The translations under genes were made by a program, and so were the position numbers. A stretch of 64,000 nt of DNA from Luteimonas colneyensis (GTDB lineage Bacteria > Pseudomonadota > Gammaproteobacteria > Xanthomonadales > Xanthomonadaceae): assembly GCF_014836665.1 (NCBI RefSeq), contig NZ_JACSQJ010000002.1, forward strand, positions 281,242 through 345,241, read 5' to 3'. Below the pieces are notes generated by a model. The model was not told the DNA's origin and made no database searches. It was given only the letters and a program-made list of their open reading frames with translations. Shown in pieces: positions 17,226-26,993 of this stretch. The first letter of the stretch is position 1; each line of letters opens with the position of its first letter.

Positions 17226-17399
17226 ATGAAGCATGCGTCAGTGAAGTATCGCTACCGGAAAACCGTCGGCTCGGGCGGCTGGACCGGAAGCTCATGGAGC
17301 GGCAATGTGGCAGCACAGAGCGAGCAGCTCGTCATGCAGATCCTCCGTAAACGTCATCCCGGCTATGAGGTCGAATTGATCGAGATTCGATGGAAATGA
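17226..17399 (+). CDS. 57-aa conserved-looking small protein, divergent from the HhH fusion
   Basis: 57 aa with a very strong RBS (GGGAGGGG, 2 bp before ATG 17226), which argues for a real gene. The sequence begins MKHASVKYRYRKTVGSGGW and ends KRHPGYEVELIEIRWK. It is a compact, basic protein with beta-strand ends and a central helix (SEQLVMQILRKRH). It reminds me of small proteins of unknown function found on mobile elements that end in xHPxYEVxIxxIxWK. The 86-bp spacer to the divergent HhH-fusion gene should hold both promoters. Function unknown; likely part of the same acquired unit. Confidence 0.6.
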   Translation: MKHASVKYRYRKTVGSGGWTGSSWSGNVAAQSEQLVMQILRKRHPGYEVELIEIRWK

Positions 17400-17477
17400 G
17401 CTGAGTTCCGGCCAGGCGCGGTATCAGCGCCTGCGACCGGGCTGCGGCATCATGGCACCTGGTACGGGGGAGCAACG

Positions 17478-17945
17478 ATGGGTCAGGGCCTGGCGGCGCA
17501 TCTGCGGAAGGAATTCCGCCTCGACTGGAACGGCATCCACGGCGCATCGCACTGGGCGCGGGTGCGCTTCCACGGCGTGTCGCTGGCGCGCGGGCTGGGC
17601 CTGGACCCGCGCGTGCCGGCGCTGTTCGGCCTGGTGCACGACTCGCAGCGGCGCAATGACGACCACGATCCCGAGCACGGCCCGCGCGCGGCGGAGTACG
17701 CGCACTGGCTGTGGCGCAAGGGCGTGATCGCGCTGGATGCCGCCTCGATGGCGCTGCTGAGGGAGGCCTGCCACGGCCATAGCGACGGCCACGTGGAGGC
17801 GCATCCGCTGGTGCAGGTGTGCTGGGACGCCGACCGGCTCGACCTGGGGCGCGTGGGCATCCGCCCGGATCCGCGCTACCTGTGCACCGTGGCGGCAAAG
17901 GATCCGCGGCGCATCGCGCGCGCCTGGGCCTGGTCGACGCGATGA
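17478..17945 (+). CDS. HD-domain-like phosphohydrolase, overlapping recC
   Basis: 155 aa. An HD-type metal site is suggested by His21/His25 (HGASHW), His54-Asp55 in LVHDSQRRNDDHDPEHG, and the distal Asp117/Asp119 (CWDADRLDLGRVGI). HD proteins hydrolyse phosphate esters or nucleotides; no specific subfamily was recognised. Its stop codon overlaps the recC start (ATGA, 17942-17945), so it is very probably the first gene of the recCBD transcript. That linkage hints at a nucleotide or DNA-end role, but this is inference from position only. Confidence 0.7.
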   Translation: MGQGLAAHLRKEFRLDWNGIHGASHWARVRFHGVSLARGLGLDPRVPALFGLVHDSQRRNDDHDPEHGPRAAEYAHWLWRKGVIALDAASMALLREACHGHSDGHVEAHPLVQVCWDADRLDLGRVGIRPDPRYLCTVAAKDPRRIARAWAWSTR

Positions 17946-20900
17946 GCACGCCGCCCGACTTCCGCCTCTACCACTCCAACGCGCTCGAGGTGCTGGCGGG
18001 CATCCTCGCCGACCTGCTGCGCGCGCCGGTGGCGCCGGAGCGCCTGCTCGAGCCGGAGGTGGTGCTGATCCCGCAGGTGGCGATGCGGCGCTGGCTGCAG
18101 GCCACGCTGGCGGCGGCGCACGGGGTGGCGGCGAACATCGACTTCCTCACGCCGGGTGAATTCGTGGGCCGCGTGCTGGCGGCCAACCTCGGGCCGGCGC
18201 AGGACGAGCTGGACGCGGACACGCTGCACTGGCGGCTGTACGCGGCGCTGCGCGAGCCGGCGCTGCTGGAGCTGCCGGCACTGGCGGCGATCGCCGCGCA
18301 CGTGGGCGGCGGCGACCCGCTGCGCGCCTGGGCGCTGGCCGGCGAGCTGGCCGCGGTGTTCGAGAAGTACCAGGCCTGGCGCCGCGACTGGCTGCTGCGC
18401 TGGGAGGCCGGCGCCGATCCGGACGATCCGCAGGCGATCCTGTGGCGGCACGTCGCGCGCGGCCGCGTGCACCGCGCGCGCCGCATCCAGGACTACCTGG
18501 ACCGCTTCGAAGCGCCCGATGCGCCGCTGCCCGCGGGCATGCCGGCGCGGCTGTCGGCCTTCGCCACCCTCAACGTCTCGCCCGACGTGCTGCGCGTGGT
18601 GGCCACGCAGGCGCGCGTGGGCACGCTGCACTGCTTCGTGCCCTCGCCTTCGCAGGCCTACTGGGGCGACCTGCAGCGCATGCGCGCGGTGCCCGAGGCC
18701 GAACTGGCCACCGAGGGCGCACTGCTGGCCGGCGGCGAGAACCGGCTGCTGCAGGCCTGGGGCGCGGCCGGCGTGGACTTCATGCGCCTGGTGGGCAACT
18801 ACGAGGTGGTGCACGCCTCGGCCGAACTGCGCGCGCACGCCGATCCGGCCGACGGCGGCGGCCCGCTGCGCGGCAGCCTGCTGCGGCGCATGCAGTCGGA
18901 CGTGTTCCACCGCCGCGGCGAGCCGGGCGTCCCGAAGCGCGAGGCCGTGGACCGCGCTGATCCCAGCCTGCAGCTGCACGCCTGCCACACGCGACTGCGC
19001 GAACTGCAGGTGCTGCGCGACCAGCTGCGCGCGCTGTTCGACGACAAGCGCTTCGACCCGCCGCTGCAGCCGCGCGAGGTCGCGGTGCTCGCGCCGGACA
19101 TCGATCCCTACCTGCCCTACCTCGGCGCGGTATTCGGCGACCGCGGCGGGGACGACGCTATCCCCTATGCGCTGGCCGACGCCAGCCCGCTTGCCAACGA
19201 ACCGCTGGCCGAAGTGTTCCTGCGCCTGCTGGCGCTGCCTGTGTCGCGCTTCGGGCTGCACGAGATCCTCGACCTGCTGGCAAGCCCGGCGCTGGCCGAG
19301 GCCAACGGTCTCGACGCGCCCGCGCTGGAACGCCTGCAGGGCTGGCTGTCGGACGCGGGCGCGCGCTGGGGCCTGGACGCGCAGCACCGCACGCGCTTCG
19401 ACGCGCCGGCCGATGCCGCCTACACCTGGGCCTTTGCGCTCGACCGCCTGCTGCTGGGCTATGCCAGCGGCAGCGACGCGCTGGTGCAGGCGAATGACGG
19501 ACAGCTGGTCGCGCCGCTGCCGGACCTCGAAGGCGGCGCGCTGGATGCGCTCGACACCCTGCTGCGGCTGCTGCGCGTGCTTGCGCGCAACGCGGAGTTG
19601 CTGGGCGAGGCGATGCCGCCGGCGCAGTGGCGCGAGCGGCTGCTTGAGCTGCTCGATGCGCTGCTGCCGCGGCCGCCGGCGAGTGCCGCGGGCCAGCGCG
19701 CGCTCGACCGCCTGCGCACGCTGGTGGATGCCTTCGCGCGCAGTGCCGCGGAGGCCGGCTTCGACGCGCCGGTGCCGGCCGAAGCCGTGCGCGCGCACTT
19801 CGGCGCGGTGCTGGCCGAGGCCGACGTGCGCGCGCCGCTCCTCACCGGCGGCGTCAGCATCGCGCGCATGGTGCCGATGCGGCTGCTGCCGTTCCGGGTG
19901 ATCTGCGTGCTGGGCATGAACGACGCCGAGTTCCCGCGCCGCGATCCCGCGCCCGGCCTCAACCGCCTCACCGCCGAACTCGGCACCGGCCGCCGCCGCG
20001 CCGGCGACCGCTCCACGCGCGATGACGACCGCTTCCTGTTCCTGCAGCTGTTCACCGCCGCGCAGGACGTGTTCTACGTCAGCTGGCAGGGCGCCGACCC
20101 GCGCGACGGCAGCCGCCGCGAACCCTCGGTGCTGGTGTCGGAGCTGATCGATGCCGCCGCGGCGCAGCACGCGGACGATGGCAAGGACGTGGGCGAGGCG
20201 CTGGTGGTGCGGCACCCGCTGCAGCCGTTCTCGCCGCAGGCCTTCGGCCCCGTCGACGAGCCGCGCCGCTTCTCCTACCACGCGCGCTGGCAGCAGGCCG
20301 CGGCCGGTGCCGCGGATCGCCGGGTGCCGCTGCCGCCGTGGTTCGAGGGCGTGCCACTCGCCGACGCCGATGCCGAACCGGAGCTTCCGATCGGCGCGCT
20401 GCGCCGCTTCCTGCTGCACCCGGCGGAAAGCCTGCTCGAGCGCATGGGCCTGCGCCTGGTGGGAGTGGAGGAGCAAGGCGACGACCTCGAGCCGCTGGCC
20501 GGCCCCGACGGCGGGCTGGAGCGCAGCATCCTGCAGCGTGCGCTGTTCGACGAGCTGCTGCAGGGTCGCGATGAGGCCGGCATCCACGCCATGCTGCGCG
20601 CGCGCGGCCTGCTGCCCTCGGGTGCGGCCGGCCGCCGGGTACTGGCCGACCAGCGCGATGCGCTCGCGCCGTGGCTGGACGCGTTCGCTGGCTGGCGCGA
20701 CGACGCACAGCCGGAGTCGCTGCTGGCCGAGGTCGAGATCGACGGCGTGCGCATCCACGCCCGCATCCAGGACGTGTATCCGCAGGGCATCGCGCGCCTG
20801 CGCTTTGGCAAGCCGAACGGCCCCAGCGTGATCCGCAGCGGCCTCGACTGGCTGCTGGCGCGTGCGGCGGGCATCGAGCTGCCGTTCCATGATTTCTTCG

Positions 20901-21325
20901 AAAGCCGCGCCGCCGGGGTCGGGCCGCATCCGCGCCCGGCGCTGTCGCGGCAGCAGGCCGTGGACGCGCTGCGCCGGCTGCTGGCGCTGCGTGCGCTGGG
21001 CCTGCGCGCGCCGCTGTCGTATGCGCCCTACAGCGCCTGGGCCTACGCCAGCGTCGACAACGACGACGACCCCGACAAGGCGGTGGAGGCGGCACGCAAG
21101 CAGTGGCACGGCGTCGGAGGGGGCTTCGCCGAAGGCCAGGGCGATGCGCTGCGCCAGGTGCTGCGCGGTCGTGACCCCTTCGCCGACGAGGCGATGCTGG
21201 TGCGCTTCGCCGACGCGGCGATGACGGTGTTCCTCGCCGTGCGCGACGGCAAGGTGTACGACGGCGTCGATCCCGCAACGCTGGCCGGCCTCGCCCGCGC
21301 CCATGACCCGGAGGAAGGCGAGTGA
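17942..21325 (+). CDS. recC: RecBCD subunit RecC
   Basis: 1127 aa, the usual length of RecC (E. coli 1122). It starts MSTPPDFRLYHSNALEVLAGILADLL, as the family does, with the inactivated helicase folds that hold the Chi-recognition tunnel (e.g. DPYLPYLGAVFGD, VCVLGMNDAEFPRRDP, RSTRDDDRFLFLQLFTAAQ). RecC binds RecB and RecD and recognises Chi during double-strand break processing. The start overlaps the HD gene by 4 bases, and the stop overlaps recB (21322) by 4 bases. Chi sequence of this organism is unknown. Confidence 0.95.
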   Translation: MSTPPDFRLYHSNALEVLAGILADLLRAPVAPERLLEPEVVLIPQVAMRRWLQATLAAAHGVAANIDFLTPGEFVGRVLAANLGPAQDELDADTLHWRLYAALREPALLELPALAAIAAHVGGGDPLRAWALAGELAAVFEKYQAWRRDWLLRWEAGADPDDPQAILWRHVARGRVHRARRIQDYLDRFEAPDAPLPAGMPARLSAFATLNVSPDVLRVVATQARVGTLHCFVPSPSQAYWGDLQRMRAVPEAELATEGALLAGGENRLLQAWGAAGVDFMRLVGNYEVVHASAELRAHADPADGGGPLRGSLLRRMQSDVFHRRGEPGVPKREAVDRADPSLQLHACHTRLRELQVLRDQLRALFDDKRFDPPLQPREVAVLAPDIDPYLPYLGAVFGDRGGDDAIPYALADASPLANEPLAEVFLRLLALPVSRFGLHEILDLLASPALAEANGLDAPALERLQGWLSDAGARWGLDAQHRTRFDAPADAAYTWAFALDRLLLGYASGSDALVQANDGQLVAPLPDLEGGALDALDTLLRLLRVLARNAELLGEAMPPAQWRERLLELLDALLPRPPASAAGQRALDRLRTLVDAFARSAAEAGFDAPVPAEAVRAHFGAVLAEADVRAPLLTGGVSIARMVPMRLLPFRVICVLGMNDAEFPRRDPAPGLNRLTAELGTGRRRAGDRSTRDDDRFLFLQLFTAAQDVFYVSWQGADPRDGSRREPSVLVSELIDAAAAQHADDGKDVGEALVVRHPLQPFSPQAFGPVDEPRRFSYHARWQQAAAGAADRRVPLPPWFEGVPLADADAEPELPIGALRRFLLHPAESLLERMGLRLVGVEEQGDDLEPLAGPDGGLERSILQRALFDELLQGRDEAGIHAMLRARGLLPSGAAGRRVLADQRDALAPWLDAFAGWRDDAQPESLLAEVEIDGVRIHARIQDVYPQGIARLRFGKPNGPSVIRSGLDWLLARAAGIELPFHDFFESRAAGVGPHPRPALSRQQAVDALRRLLALRALGLRAPLSYAPYSAWAYASVDNDDDPDKAVEAARKQWHGVGGGFAEGQGDALRQVLRGRDPFADEAMLVRFADAAMTVFLAVRDGKVYDGVDPATLAGLARAHDPEEGE

Positions 21326-24300
21326 ACGCGCCGCTCGACCCGTACGCCACCCAGCCGCTCCAGGGCGTGTTCGCCATCGAGGCCTCGGCCGGCACCGGCA
21401 AGACCTTCACCCTCGCCACGCTGCTGGCGCGGCTGGTGCTCGAGCGCGGGCTGGGCGTGGGCGGGATCCTCGCGGTGACCTTCACCGAGGCTGCGACGCA
21501 GGAGCTGCGTGCGCGCGTGCGGCAGCGGCTGGTGCTGGCGGCGGAGGTGGCCGCGGACGGCGGCGCGGAAGCCGCGGGTGCTTCCGATGCCGCCGTCGAT
21601 GCAACCGACACCTCGCGCGGCGGCGCAGGCGCGCCGGCCCGCGCAGCAGGCGCGCCGCGCGTTGCCGCCAACACCTCACCCGAAGCCGTACTGATGCGCC
21701 AGCTCATCGACGCCCACCTCGCGCGCGGCGACGAGTCGCGCGATGCCCTGCGCCGCCGCCTGCGCCGTGCCGCCGATGACATCGACATGGCGGCCATCTT
21801 CACCATCCACGGCTTCTGCGCCCGCGTGCTGCGCGAGCATGCGCTGGAGAGCGGGCAGGGCTTCGACCCGCCGGAGCTGCTGGCCAGCGACGCCGAGCTG
21901 CGTTCCGCCATCGCCGCCGACCTGTGGCGCGCGCACGCGGTGGACGCCGACGCCGTGGACGACCTGCATGCGCTGTGGCCGCAGGGCCCCCACGCGCTGG
22001 CGAAGGACCTCTCGCTGCTGGTGCGTGAGCAGGTGCTGCGGCCGGAAGCCCCCGACGACTTGCCCGATCCCGGCCCGATGCTCCGCGCCGCCGCGAAGAC
22101 CTTCGCCGAGGCCGCGCGCACGCACGGCGACGGCTTCCGCGTCGAGCTGCTGCGCGCCACCGAAGGCAAGCTGCTCAACGGCAACAGCTACAAGGCCGAG
22201 TGGATCCAGGACCTGTTCGACCAGCTCGCGCGCTGGTGCACGCGCGCCGACGCCGGCATCCGCTTCCACCACGACAAGCTCGGCAACCTGCACCGCGAGA
22301 CGCTCATCAAGCGCACCAGCAAGGCCGGCGCCGGGCGCACGCCGGACTCGCCGCTGTGCGATGCCGTGGAGGCCTATGCGCAGGCGCTGGCCGAGGCCGA
22401 CCGCCTGCGCGAAGGCCGCAAGGCCGCGCTGCTGCACCGCCTGCGCGACGACGCCCGCCGCCGGCTGGCGCGGCACAAGCAGCTGGCGCGCGTGCTCACC
22501 TTCGACGACCAGATCGACCGCGTGGCCGACGCGCTCGCCGGCCCGCACGGCGACGCCCTGGTCGAGCGCCTGCGCGCGCAGTACCGCATCGCGCTGGTGG
22601 ACGAGTTCCAGGACACCGACCCGCGGCAGTGGGCGATCTTCGACCGCGTGTTCGGCGCCGACAGCCCGGAGCCGGCGCTGTTTTTGATCGGCGATCCCAA
22701 GCAGGCGATCTATGGCTTCCGCGGCGGCGACGTCGAGACCTATCTCGCCGCGCGCGCCACCGCCACCATGGCGCCGCCGCTGGCGAGCAACTTCCGCTCG
22801 CGTCCGGCGGTGCTGCGCGGCATCGAAGCGCTGTACGCCCAGGCGCAGGCCGCGCACGACGCCGCGCCCGAGGCCGTGCCGCCGCCCTTCATCGACGCGC
22901 GCATCGCCTTCCATCCCGTGCAGCCCGGCGGCGTGCGCGACGACGCCGAATACCAGCGCGACGGCCAGCCCGCGCCCGCGATCACGCTGTGGCGCGCGCT
23001 CGAGCCCGCGGCCGACGACAAGGGCAAGGTGAAGCCGCACAGCTCGCCGTACTCGCGCGAACTCGCCACCCGCGCCTGCGTCGCCGCGATCCACCGCGTG
23101 CTGACCGACGCCCGCGAAGGCCGCGCCACGATCAAGGGCCGCCCGGTGCGCCCCGGCGATATCGCCGTGCTGGTGCGCAAGCACGGCGAGGCGGTGATGA
23201 TCCGCGACGCCTTGGCCACGGTCGGCATCCCGGCCGTGGCCGCCGGCAAGCAGAGCCTGTTCGCGACGCCCGAAGCGCGCGAGCTGCACACCCTGCTGCA
23301 GGCGCTGGTGCACGGCGCCGACGACCGCCGCCTGCGCGCCGCGCTCGCCACCGTGCTGGTGGGCGAGGACGCGCACGCCGTCGCCGCGCTCGATGCCGAT
23401 GGCGAGCTTTTGCAGAAGAAGCAGCTCGACGCCCTTGCCTGGGGCGAACGCCTGCGTCGTGCCGGCCCGCTGGCGCTGGTGGGCGAGCTGTGCGCCCAGC
23501 ATGCGCCGCGCCTGCTTGGCCTGATGGACGGCGAGCGCCGGCTGACCAACTACCTGCAGCTGGCCGAACACCTGCAGGAAGCGCAGCGCACGGCGCTTGG
23601 TCTGCATGGCCTGCTCGACTGGCTGGCGCGCGCCATCGCCGATGCCAGCGCCGACGACGAGGCCCAGCAGCTGCGCCTGGAGTCCGACGCCCGCCGCGTG
23701 CAGATCGTCACCCTGCACAAGAGCAAGGGCCTAGAGTACCCACTGGTGTTCCTGCCCTACGTGGGCATCGGCGGCAAGCCGCCGCACCACGGCGGCCGCG
23801 TGGTGGTGCACGGCGACGACGGCCGCGTGCTGCACTGGAAGCTGCAGGAAGAAAGCAGCGGCTGGAAGGACGCGCTCGCCGCGTGGGAACGCCACGAACG
23901 CGCCGAGAACGCGCGCCTGCTCTACGTCGGCCTCACCCGCACGCGCGACGCGCTGTGGCTGGCCACCGGCCGCTTCTACAACCACGCGCAGTCGCCGCTG
24001 TGGCCGATGCTGGCCGATGCCGACGCGCTGGCCGCGCGCGCGCCCGGCACCATCGCCATCGACCGCGCCACGCAACCGGCCGCGCTGCCCTGGCTGGGCG
24101 CCGACGCCCGCGAGGACGTGCCCCCGGCCCGCAGCGCCACGCGCGCGCTGGCCAGCGACTGGTGGGTCTACAGCTTCACCCAGCTCGCCAATGCCGACGG
24201 CGGCCACGACACCGCCAGCGCCGCCACCCAGCCCGCCGCCGGCGGGCGCGACGAACCCGCCGAGGACGCCGCACAAGTGGATGCCGAAGCCGAAGCCTAT

Positions 24301-25053
24301 GACCCGCGCTTCGGCGGCGCCCGCTTCGGCGTGGTGCTGCACGACGCCTTCGAACACGCCGACTTCGCCGCCTGGCGCGGCTGGCGCCCCGGCGACAGCG
24401 CGCCCGACGGCGAGCTTGCAAAGATCACCGCCGCGCTGGGCCGCGGCGGCTACCCCGCCGACGACATCAAAGACGGCGTGGCCGTGATCACCCCGATGCT
24501 GGGCCACTGCCTCACCGCCGTGCTGCCCGAAGGCAGCGCGCTCGCGGACGTGCCCGCCGCGCAGCGCCGCCCCGAGATCGAATTCCAGTTCGCGCTCGCG
24601 CCCACGCGCGTGGACGCACTGCTCGCCCTGCTGCACCGCCACGGCGTGGTCACCGCCCGCCAGGGCTTCGGCCTGCGCCGCCGCCTGGAAGGCCTGATGA
24701 CCGGCCTGATCGACCTCACCTACCTGTCTGATGGCCGCTGGTACGTGCTCGACTGGAAGTCCAACCGCCTGCCCGGCTACGGCGCGGCCGACCTGGAACA
24801 GGCCATGGCCCAGAGCGAGTACACCCTGCAGGCGCTGATTTACACCCTGGCCCTGCACCGCTGGCTGCGCTTCCGCCTGGGCGACGGCTACGACTACGCC
24901 CGCGACTTCGGTGGCGCGCGCTATCTGTTCTGCCGCGGGATCGATGCGGGCGCGGGCGATGGCCGCGGCATCGCCGCATGGCGCTTCGCGCCGGAGCTGG
25001 TGCATGCGCTCGATGCGCTGTTCGCAGGCGAAGCGAAGGAGGTGGCCGCATGA
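21322..25053 (+). CDS. recB: RecBCD subunit RecB, helicase-nuclease
   Basis: 1243 aa. The SF1 helicase has Walker A ASAGTGKT (residues about 19-26), TFTEAATQELRAR (motif Ia), DEFQDTD (motif II), LIGDPKQAIYGFRGGD (motif III) and LYVGLTRTRDALW (motif VI). The C-terminal nuclease contains the RecB motif GLIDL...YVLDWKSN with the metal-binding Asp/Asp/Lys. An Ala/Gly-rich insert (residues about 75-115) sits between motif Ia and the next conserved block. A second variable stretch lies near the linker before the nuclease. RecB supplies the 3'-5' motor, nuclease and RecA loading. Confidence 0.95.
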   Translation: MNAPLDPYATQPLQGVFAIEASAGTGKTFTLATLLARLVLERGLGVGGILAVTFTEAATQELRARVRQRLVLAAEVAADGGAEAAGASDAAVDATDTSRGGAGAPARAAGAPRVAANTSPEAVLMRQLIDAHLARGDESRDALRRRLRRAADDIDMAAIFTIHGFCARVLREHALESGQGFDPPELLASDAELRSAIAADLWRAHAVDADAVDDLHALWPQGPHALAKDLSLLVREQVLRPEAPDDLPDPGPMLRAAAKTFAEAARTHGDGFRVELLRATEGKLLNGNSYKAEWIQDLFDQLARWCTRADAGIRFHHDKLGNLHRETLIKRTSKAGAGRTPDSPLCDAVEAYAQALAEADRLREGRKAALLHRLRDDARRRLARHKQLARVLTFDDQIDRVADALAGPHGDALVERLRAQYRIALVDEFQDTDPRQWAIFDRVFGADSPEPALFLIGDPKQAIYGFRGGDVETYLAARATATMAPPLASNFRSRPAVLRGIEALYAQAQAAHDAAPEAVPPPFIDARIAFHPVQPGGVRDDAEYQRDGQPAPAITLWRALEPAADDKGKVKPHSSPYSRELATRACVAAIHRVLTDAREGRATIKGRPVRPGDIAVLVRKHGEAVMIRDALATVGIPAVAAGKQSLFATPEARELHTLLQALVHGADDRRLRAALATVLVGEDAHAVAALDADGELLQKKQLDALAWGERLRRAGPLALVGELCAQHAPRLLGLMDGERRLTNYLQLAEHLQEAQRTALGLHGLLDWLARAIADASADDEAQQLRLESDARRVQIVTLHKSKGLEYPLVFLPYVGIGGKPPHHGGRVVVHGDDGRVLHWKLQEESSGWKDALAAWERHERAENARLLYVGLTRTRDALWLATGRFYNHAQSPLWPMLADADALAARAPGTIAIDRATQPAALPWLGADAREDVPPARSATRALASDWWVYSFTQLANADGGHDTASAATQPAAGGRDEPAEDAAQVDAEAEAYDPRFGGARFGVVLHDAFEHADFAAWRGWRPGDSAPDGELAKITAALGRGGYPADDIKDGVAVITPMLGHCLTAVLPEGSALADVPAAQRRPEIEFQFALAPTRVDALLALLHRHGVVTARQGFGLRRRLEGLMTGLIDLTYLSDGRWYVLDWKSNRLPGYGAADLEQAMAQSEYTLQALIYTLALHRWLRFRLGDGYDYARDFGGARYLFCRGIDAGAGDGRGIAAWRFAPELVHALDALFAGEAKEVAA

Positions 25054-26912
25054 GCCTGCTGGATGCGCTGGACCGCGCACGCGCGCTGCGGCCGCTGGAC
25101 GTGGCGCTGGCGCAGAGCCTGCGGCGGCTGGATCCGGAGACGCCGGACGCCGTGCTTGTGGCCGCGGCACTGGCGTCGCTGGCGGTGGCAGCAGGGCATG
25201 CGGGTTTTGATCCGGCGGAGCCGCAGCGGCTGGTGGAGGCGCCGTTCGCGTGGCCGGAGATCGGCGCGTGGCGCGCCGCGCTGGAGGCGTCGCGCTGGGT
25301 GGCGCGGCCGGAGCGTGGCGATGACGAGTCCGCGCCCTATGCGCCGCTGGTGTTCGAGCATGGGCTGGTCTACCTGCGCCGGTACCGCGAGTACGAGCGG
25401 CGGCTGGCCGAAGGACTGCGGCGGATCGGGCATGCGCCGCCGCAGCATGGGGCTGCAGGCGCGGACGCATTTCCGGCGGACATCGATGCCCTGGTGCCCG
25501 AGCCGCTCGCGCCGCTGTTCCACCAGCTGTTCCCCGATACCGCCAGCGGCGACGACGCCCAGTCCCGCGCCGCCGCCGCCGCCCTGCGCCACAGCCTGCT
25601 GCTGGTCACCGGCGGCCCCGGCACCGGCAAGACCACCACCATCACCCGCATGCTGGTGCTGCTGGCCGCCCAGGCCCGCGACGCCGGGACCCCACCGCCG
25701 CGCATCGCCCTGGCCGCCCCCACCGGCCGCGCCGCCGAGCGCATGGCCGAAAGCGTGCGCCACGCCCTGCAGGCCCTGACCGCCCTAGGCGTGGACGAAG
25801 GCCTCTGCGCCCAGCTCCCCACCGCCGGCACCACCCTGCACCGCCTGCTCGAGACCATCCCCGACAAGCCCGTGTTCCGGCGCGATGCCGACAACCCGCT
25901 GTCGTACGACGTGGTGGTGGTGGACGAGGCGTCGATGATCGACCTGCCGCTGATGGCGAAGCTGGTGGAGGCGGTGCAGGACGGGGCGCGGCTTGTCCTT
26001 CTGGGGGATCCGGACCAGTTGCCATCGGTGGAGGCGGGCGATGTGCTGGCGGGGATCCTGGGGGCGGCTTCGGAAGCAGAGCAGGGCAAGCCGTCTGTCG
26101 AGGGCGACCCCGCCGCTTTCCCTGCGCGCCACATCCATCTCACGCGTGGTTACCGGCAGAGTGCGGCGCTGGATCTGGTGCCGCTCGCTGCCGCCGTGCG
26201 CGAAGGCGACAGCGATACCGCGCTGTCACTCCTGCGCAGTGGTGAACTTTCCGGCGTGCACTTCCACGAAGGCGATGTCGACGTCTTGCAGTCGCATGGC
26301 AAACATCTGCTGGCCCACTGGACGGCGCTGGCCGAGGCGAGCGATCCCGCCGAGGCGCTCGCCCGGGCAGGCCGGCTGCGCATCCTCACCGCCGTGCGCG
26401 AAGGCCCGCAGGGCGCGCGAATCCTCAATGCGCGAATCGAGGAATTGCTGGCCGGCACCCGCCGCGGTTCTGGCCCCGCTTCAGGCGGGAGCCGCTACTT
26501 CCACGGCAGACCTCTGCTGATCACTGAAAACAGCTACCGCCATCGCCTCTTCAATGGCGATGTCGGCATCTGCCTGCGCGACGACAGCGGCACGCTGATG
26601 ACGTGGTTCCCGGGCGATGACCCGCGCAATCCGCGCCCGTTCCACCCCGCGTCGCTGCCAGCGCACGACAGCGCCTTCGCCATGACGGTGCACAAGGCCC
26701 AGGGCAGCGAGTTCGACGAGGTATGGCTGGTGCTGCCTGAGCGATACAACCGCGTGCTGTCGCGGGAGCTGGTGTACACGGGGATGACGCGGGCGCGGAG
26801 CATGTTGCATGTGGCGGGGACTGCGTGCGTGATCGCGGAGGCGCTGGCGCGACATGCGGGGCGGTGGTCGGGGTTGGGGTGGCGGCTGGGCGAGTCAGCC
26901 TGGTGCAACTGA
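25050..26912 (+). CDS. recD: RecBCD subunit RecD, 5'-3' helicase
   Basis: 620 aa from ATG 25050 (4-base overlap with recB). SF1B helicase motifs: Walker A TGGPGTGKTTT (residue about 187), DEASMIDLPLMAKL (Walker B), LLGDPDQLPSVEAG (motif III), HKAQGSEFDEVWLVLP (motif V) and ELVYTGMTRAR (motif VI). The N-terminal domain that contacts RecC (first about 150 residues) is present. RecD drives fast unwinding and tunes Chi response. The last gene of the overlapping HD-recC-recB-recD set. Confidence 0.94.
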   Translation: MSLLDALDRARALRPLDVALAQSLRRLDPETPDAVLVAAALASLAVAAGHAGFDPAEPQRLVEAPFAWPEIGAWRAALEASRWVARPERGDDESAPYAPLVFEHGLVYLRRYREYERRLAEGLRRIGHAPPQHGAAGADAFPADIDALVPEPLAPLFHQLFPDTASGDDAQSRAAAAALRHSLLLVTGGPGTGKTTTITRMLVLLAAQARDAGTPPPRIALAAPTGRAAERMAESVRHALQALTALGVDEGLCAQLPTAGTTLHRLLETIPDKPVFRRDADNPLSYDVVVVDEASMIDLPLMAKLVEAVQDGARLVLLGDPDQLPSVEAGDVLAGILGAASEAEQGKPSVEGDPAAFPARHIHLTRGYRQSAALDLVPLAAAVREGDSDTALSLLRSGELSGVHFHEGDVDVLQSHGKHLLAHWTALAEASDPAEALARAGRLRILTAVREGPQGARILNARIEELLAGTRRGSGPASGGSRYFHGRPLLITENSYRHRLFNGDVGICLRDDSGTLMTWFPGDDPRNPRPFHPASLPAHDSAFAMTVHKAQGSEFDEVWLVLPERYNRVLSRELVYTGMTRARSMLHVAGTACVIAEALARHAGRWSGLGWRLGESAWCN

Positions 26913-26993
26913 TGCTGCAGATCCCGCCAGGACCCTTCTTCAGCCCTATCGGCCATCCGCCACTGTTTATGGCATTACCATCGGGACCGACAA

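Noticed and set aside
17876..21304. 1142-codon minus-strand open frame across recC
   Set aside because: Antisense shadow with extreme Arg/Gln/Ala/His composition; recC on the plus strand has full homology.
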